Source of the DNA: Tannerellaceae bacterium
GTDB taxonomy: Bacteria > Bacteroidota > Bacteroidia > Bacteroidales > Tannerellaceae
Length of the DNA: 8,880 nucleotides
Reading direction: 5' to 3'
NCBI GenBank assembly: GCA_031267205.1
Contig: JAIRZN010000059.1
Span: 1 to 8,880 of the forward strand
Shown here piece after piece: positions 5,201-8,880 of this stretch; the first letter of the stretch is position 1, and each line of letters starts with the position of its first letter. The translations under genes and the position numbers were made by a program. The notes below the pieces were generated by a model. The model worked only from the letters and a program-made list of their open reading frames with translations, had not been told where the DNA came from and did not search any database.

Positions 5201-8056
5201 GTGGCAAACGACAACGAATCACTGGAAGGCGGACTCGTATCGGTCTATGGAGCGCGCGTTCACAACCTGAAGGATATAGACGTCGATATACCGCGCAACA
5301 CGCTCACCGTGATTACCGGCATGAGCGGTAGCGGCAAATCCTCGCTGGCCTTCGACACGGTCTTCGCCGAAGGACAACGGCGATACGTGGAGACATTCTC
5401 CGCATACGCCCGACACTTCCTGGGGAACCTGGAACGCCCGGACGTGGATAACATCACCGGCCTAAGCCCCGTAATCTCTATCGAACAGAAAACAACAAAC
5501 CGCAACCCGCGCTCCACCGTAGGCACTACCACCGAAATATACGACTTCCTGCGACTGCTATACGCAAGGGCGGGTGAAGCCTACTCGCACCTGAGCGGAG
5601 TAAAGATGGTTAAGTACACCGAAGAGCAAATACTACACCTGCTGCTTAATACTTACGACCAAAAACAGGTCTATATACTCGCCCCGCTGGTGCGTAACCG
5701 GAAAGGACATTACAAGGAGGTATTCGAACAGGTCAGGAAAAAAGGCTACCTGAATGTCAGGGTTGACGGCGAGCTGCAGGAAATACGCTTCGGAATGAAA
5801 CTCGACCGTTACAGGATGCACAGCATCGAAGTCGTGATAGACAGGCTTATCGTCTCCCCAAAAAACGAACGACGCCTCAAAAACAGCCTGGCAACGGCCA
5901 TGAAGCACGGCGACGGCTTGATGCTCGTCCTCGATTCAACAACGGGAGAAACGCATCATTACAGCCGGCTGCTGATGGACCCGACAACAGGCCTGTCGTA
6001 CAGCGAACCGGCGCCGCACAGCTTCTCCTTCAACTCCTCGCAAGGCGCCTGCCCCAAATGCAAAGGACTCGGATTCGTGAACGTCCCGGATATGCAAAGA
6101 ATCGTCCCTGATCCCTCCGTAAGCATATACAACGGGGGAATCGTGGCCCTGGGGAAATACAAAAACGCACTTATATTCTGGCAAATAGAAGCTATTTGTG
6201 AAAAATACGGAGCAAACCTCAAAACACCCGTCCGTGAAATACCCGGAGAAGCCATCGACGAAATCATCAACGGGACAGACAAACGCCTTAAGATCAAAAA
6301 CTCATCATTAGGCGCCAATTCCAATTACTTCATATCCTACGAAGGCCTCGCCAAATACATAATGATGCAGCAAGAAGGAGAAGCATCGGCAACAGCGCAA
6401 AAATGGGCGGAACAGTTTATCAAAGTATCAACCTGCCCCGAATGCGGCGGACAAAGGCTCAACAAAGAGGCCCTATACTACAAAATAGACGGGAAGAACA
6501 TCTCCGAAATATCCGCAATGGACATATCCGATCTCTACGAATGGTTCGACGGCATCGAAAGACGCTTGAGCGCAAAGCAAAGACTCATAGCAACAGAAAT
6601 ACTGAAAGAAATACGCTCGCGACTGCGATTCCTGCTCGACGTAGGATTAGAATACCTCTCGCTCGGACGCTCGGCAACATCCCTGTCCGGCGGGGAAAGC
6701 CAGCGCATACGCTTAGCCACGCAAATAGGCAGCCAACTCGTAAACGTACTCTATATATTAGACGAACCCAGCATAGGACTACACCAGCGCGACAACGTCC
6801 GCCTGATTAATTCGCTCAAGCAACTGCGCGATACGGGCAACTCCGTAATCGTCGTAGAACACGATAAGGAAATGATGCTCAACGCGGATTATGTAATAGA
6901 CATGGGGCCGGGAGCCGGACGGCTGGGCGGGGAAATCGTCTTCGCCGGAACACCCGCGGAAATGCTGGAAGCCGATACCCTCACATCCTCCTACCTGAAC
7001 GGCAAAATGAAAATCCCCATCCCGGAACAAAGACGCAAAGGAAACGGCAAATCCATCCGTATCAAAGGCGCCTCAGGCAATAACCTCCAAAATATCGACG
7101 TCACACTCCCGCTCGGCCTCCTCATATGCGTGACCGGCGTATCGGGAAGCGGCAAGTCCTCGCTGATAAACCACACCCTGAGGCCCGCCCTCAGCCAACA
7201 TTTCTACCGCTCCATCGAAGACCCCCTCAAACACGAATCAATCGAAGGCATAGAACATATAGACAAATTAGTCAACGTAGACCAATCGCCCATCGGACGC
7301 TCGCCAAGAAGCAACCCGGCAACCTACACAGGCGTCTTCTCGGACATACGCCACCTGTTCGTCGAACTGCCGGAAGCCAAAATACGCGGCTACAAACCGG
7401 GACGCTTCTCCTTCAACGTCTCCGGCGGACGATGCGAAGTATGCCGCGGCAACGGATACAAAATAACCGAAATGAGCTTCCTGCCCGACGTCCTGACCAC
7501 CTGCGAAGAATGTCACGGGAAAAGATACAACCGCGAAACGCTCGAAGTGCGCTTCCGAGGCAAATCCATAGCCGAAGTCCTGGATATGACCATCAACATG
7601 GCCGTAGAACTCTTCGAAAACGTCCCCGTCATACTCTCGAAAATAAAAGTTCTCCAAGACGTAGGACTCGGATATATCAAGCTCGGACAACCATCAACCA
7701 CACTCTCCGGAGGCGAAAGCCAACGTGTAAAACTCGCCACCGAACTCGCAAAACGCGACACCGGCAACACATTATATATATTCGACGAACCGACAACAGG
7801 ATTACACTTCGAAGACATACGAGTACTCATGGGCGTCATGGACCAATTAATAGAAAAAGGCAACAGCGTCATCATAATAGAACACAACATAGACGTCATC
7901 AAATGCGCCGACTACATAATAGACATGGGCCCCGAAGGCGGACGCCAAGGCGGACAAATACTCTATGCCGGAACGCCCGAACAAATGATCGACAGCAACC
8001 TCAATACCCCAACAGCCAACTTCCTCCGAAACGAAATGAAAACGCAACAACGATGA
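5201..8056 (+). CDS. uvrA: Excinuclease ABC subunit A (UvrA)
   Basis: UvrA is the dimeric ATPase that finds bulky DNA lesions and loads UvrB in nucleotide excision repair. At 951 residues it is close to the family norm and complete. The first ATPase half has Walker A GMSGSGKSS (40-48), a UvrB-binding region (about 130-250), a zinc module with Cys284/287 and Cys412/415, signature LSGGESQ (495-501) and Walker B LDEP (Asp521-Glu522). The second has Walker A TGVSGSGKSS (645-654), the DNA-sensing zinc finger CEVC...CEEC (Cys745, 748, 768, 771), signature LSGGESQ (835-841) and Walker B FDEP (Asp862-Glu863). The UvrB-binding region argues for UvrA1 and against the UvrA2 paralogue. The GTG start comes directly after an in-frame TAA (5198-5200) and 4 nt after yidC. 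Its ATGA overlap with the next ORF suggests coupled translation. Composition drifts to C- and A-rich through the gene. Confidence 0.97.
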   Translation: MANDNESLEGGLVSVYGARVHNLKDIDVDIPRNTLTVITGMSGSGKSSLAFDTVFAEGQRRYVETFSAYARHFLGNLERPDVDNITGLSPVISIEQKTTNRNPRSTVGTTTEIYDFLRLLYARAGEAYSHLSGVKMVKYTEEQILHLLLNTYDQKQVYILAPLVRNRKGHYKEVFEQVRKKGYLNVRVDGELQEIRFGMKLDRYRMHSIEVVIDRLIVSPKNERRLKNSLATAMKHGDGLMLVLDSTTGETHHYSRLLMDPTTGLSYSEPAPHSFSFNSSQGACPKCKGLGFVNVPDMQRIVPDPSVSIYNGGIVALGKYKNALIFWQIEAICEKYGANLKTPVREIPGEAIDEIINGTDKRLKIKNSSLGANSNYFISYEGLAKYIMMQQEGEASATAQKWAEQFIKVSTCPECGGQRLNKEALYYKIDGKNISEISAMDISDLYEWFDGIERRLSAKQRLIATEILKEIRSRLRFLLDVGLEYLSLGRSATSLSGGESQRIRLATQIGSQLVNVLYILDEPSIGLHQRDNVRLINSLKQLRDTGNSVIVVEHDKEMMLNADYVIDMGPGAGRLGGEIVFAGTPAEMLEADTLTSSYLNGKMKIPIPEQRRKGNGKSIRIKGASGNNLQNIDVTLPLGLLICVTGVSGSGKSSLINHTLRPALSQHFYRSIEDPLKHESIEGIEHIDKLVNVDQSPIGRSPRSNPATYTGVFSDIRHLFVELPEAKIRGYKPGRFSFNVSGGRCEVCRGNGYKITEMSFLPDVLTTCEECHGKRYNRETLEVRFRGKSIAEVLDMTINMAVELFENVPVILSKIKVLQDVGLGYIKLGQPSTTLSGGESQRVKLATELAKRDTGNTLYIFDEPTTGLHFEDIRVLMGVMDQLIEKGNSVIIIEHNIDVIKCADYIIDMGPEGGRQGGQILYAGTPEQMIDSNLNTPTANFLRNEMKTQQR

Positions 8057-8271
8057 AAAACCCTATCCTCATGATCAAACAATGCGTAGAAAAGGAAGAA
8101 CCCTACTTCCTCCTGCGAGGCCAGGACATATGCGCCCTCCCGGCAATCAAAGCATACTACGAAGCAATAAAACAAAAGGTGGAAGACCCCTACTTCATCG
8201 AGGAAATAGAAGAAATAATGAAAGACTTCTACGCCTACCGCGAAGAACAACAGACACATATCCCCGACTGA
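8053..8271 (+). CDS. Small acidic protein of unknown function, coupled to uvrA
   Basis: The ATG at 8053 overlaps the uvrA stop as ATGA, and the frame runs 72 codons to TGA at 8269-8271, 3 nt before yigZ. The product starts MKNPILMIKQCVEKEEPYFL and continues LRGQDICALPAIKAYYEAIK, then an acidic helical segment (VEDPYFIEEIEEIMKDFYAY) and a short tail. It has no signal peptide or membrane segment and two Cys (11 and 27) without a metal-site pattern. Its codons match uvrA and yigZ (AAA, GAA, C-ending), and the tight fit on both sides supports a real gene. The YFLLRGQD...AL.AI..Y pattern vaguely recalls small uncharacterised Bacteroidales proteins, but I cannot name a family. A role in repair is not implied by position alone. 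Confidence 0.75.
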   Translation: MKNPILMIKQCVEKEEPYFLLRGQDICALPAIKAYYEAIKQKVEDPYFIEEIEEIMKDFYAYREEQQTHIPD

Positions 8272-8274
8272 ACA

Positions 8275-8880
8275 ATGACGGACGACAGCTACAAAACCAT
8301 ACAGTCGCCGGCCGAAGGATTCTATGCGGAAAAAAGAAGCCGCTTCATCTCGCTCGCCTTCCCCGCCGGCACAATCGAAGAGGCCATGGCCCTGCTCGAC
8401 AAATACCGCAAACAATATTACGACGCCCGCCACCTATGCTGGGCCTACATGCTCGGACACGAACGCCAAATATTCCGCGCCAACGACGACGGCGAACCAT
8501 CCTCGACAGCAGGCAAGCCGATACTCGGGCAAATTAATTCAAACGAACTCACAGACATACTCATAATCGTCGTCCGCTACTTCGGAGGCATAGAATTAGG
8601 CACAAGCGGACTGATCACCGCATACCGCTCCGCAGCAGCCAACGCCCTCTCCCACGCCGAAATAATAACGCGCACCGTCGACGAAGACATAACCGTACGT
8701 TTTGACTACCCATACCTCAACAACATAATGCGCATTGTAAAAGAACTCGCCCCCGCCATCCTCGCCCAAACCATCGACACAAACTGCCTCATAACCCTGC
8801 GCATCCGCCGCAGCAAGGCCGAATATCTAAAAGCCCGCCTGCTAAAAGTAGAAACCGCCACAATAGCAGACAAAGGTTAA
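8275..8880 (+). CDS. yigZ: YigZ/IMPACT-family protein
   Basis: A complete 201-residue member of the YigZ (UPF0029/IMPACT) family; the stop codon is the last three bases of the window. The IMPACT N-terminal domain (about 15-125) shows the hallmark segments DARHLCWAYMLG (from residue 50), DDGEPSSTAGKP (71-82) and VRYFGGIELGTSGL (100-113). A second, smaller ferredoxin-like domain (DUF1949 type) fills about 135-195. In eukaryotes IMPACT proteins dampen GCN2 signalling by binding GCN1; the bacterial role is not established, though nucleic-acid or translation-factor contact has been suggested from structure. ATG at 8275 is 3 nt after the 72-codon ORF, consistent with the same transcript. The coding strand is strongly C-rich (10 G against 27 C in 8761-8820 by hand count) and lysine is mostly AAA. 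Confidence 0.93.
   Translation: MTDDSYKTIQSPAEGFYAEKRSRFISLAFPAGTIEEAMALLDKYRKQYYDARHLCWAYMLGHERQIFRANDDGEPSSTAGKPILGQINSNELTDILIIVVRYFGGIELGTSGLITAYRSAAANALSHAEIITRTVDEDITVRFDYPYLNNIMRIVKELAPAILAQTIDTNCLITLRIRRSKAEYLKARLLKVETATIADKG

Noticed and set aside
7126..8052. Long Arg- and His-rich plus-strand frame through the second half of uvrA
   Set aside because: It is an out-of-frame shadow of uvrA with low-complexity Arg/Thr/His content; only its last 72 codons, from 8053, form a credible gene.
1..8880. CRISPR arrays, tRNA or rRNA genes, riboswitches, attachment sites, toxin-antitoxin or phage-defence genes
   Set aside because: Looked for by eye on both strands and not found. The only clear repeats are the 21-bp duplication and the tandem dyads.

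Overview
The window looks like chromosomal DNA from a member of the Bacteroidota, most likely order Bacteroidales. The clues are the protein character of PyrG, YidC and UvrA, A-rich leaders in place of clear Shine-Dalgarno sites, matches to the TAnnTTTG promoter element, and the start of what looks like an ISAon1-type transposase. No species is assigned.

The window has two very different parts. Positions 1 to about 1680 are AT-rich and decayed. The left edge carries the first codons of a probable insertion-sequence ORF on the minus strand. Next to it is a minus-strand gene of unknown function split between two frames (86-470). Then comes a divergent pair: a flavodoxin-family oxidoreductase on the minus strand (560-1197) and an HxlR-type regulator on the plus strand (1310-1568). 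Both are pseudogenes. The oxidoreductase has lost its GSPIY-type FMN motif along with the frame. The regulator has an extra base in a T run and a replaced C-terminus that includes a 21-bp tandem duplication. The space between them keeps a well-preserved tandem pair of CTTTCC-N4-GGAAAG dyads, the likely operator of this small redox-responsive module.

Positions 1681 to 8880 are intact, gene-dense and all on the plus strand: pyrG (CTP synthase), yidC (membrane protein insertase), uvrA (excision-repair ATPase), a 72-codon ORF not recognised here, and a YigZ/IMPACT-family gene that ends on the last base. Gaps are 12 nt, 4 nt, a 4-nt ATGA overlap, and 3 nt, so one operon is likely. pyrG and uvrA both start at GTG, each with an in-frame stop a short way upstream. 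Composition changes along this operon: pyrG and yidC are G-rich on the coding strand with mostly AAG lysine codons, while late uvrA, the 72-codon ORF and yigZ are strongly C- and A-rich with mostly AAA.

No clearly new multi-gene system is visible. The points most worth a second look are the tandem operator of the broken redox module, the coupled 72-codon ORF between uvrA and yigZ, and the strand-composition switch inside the operon.
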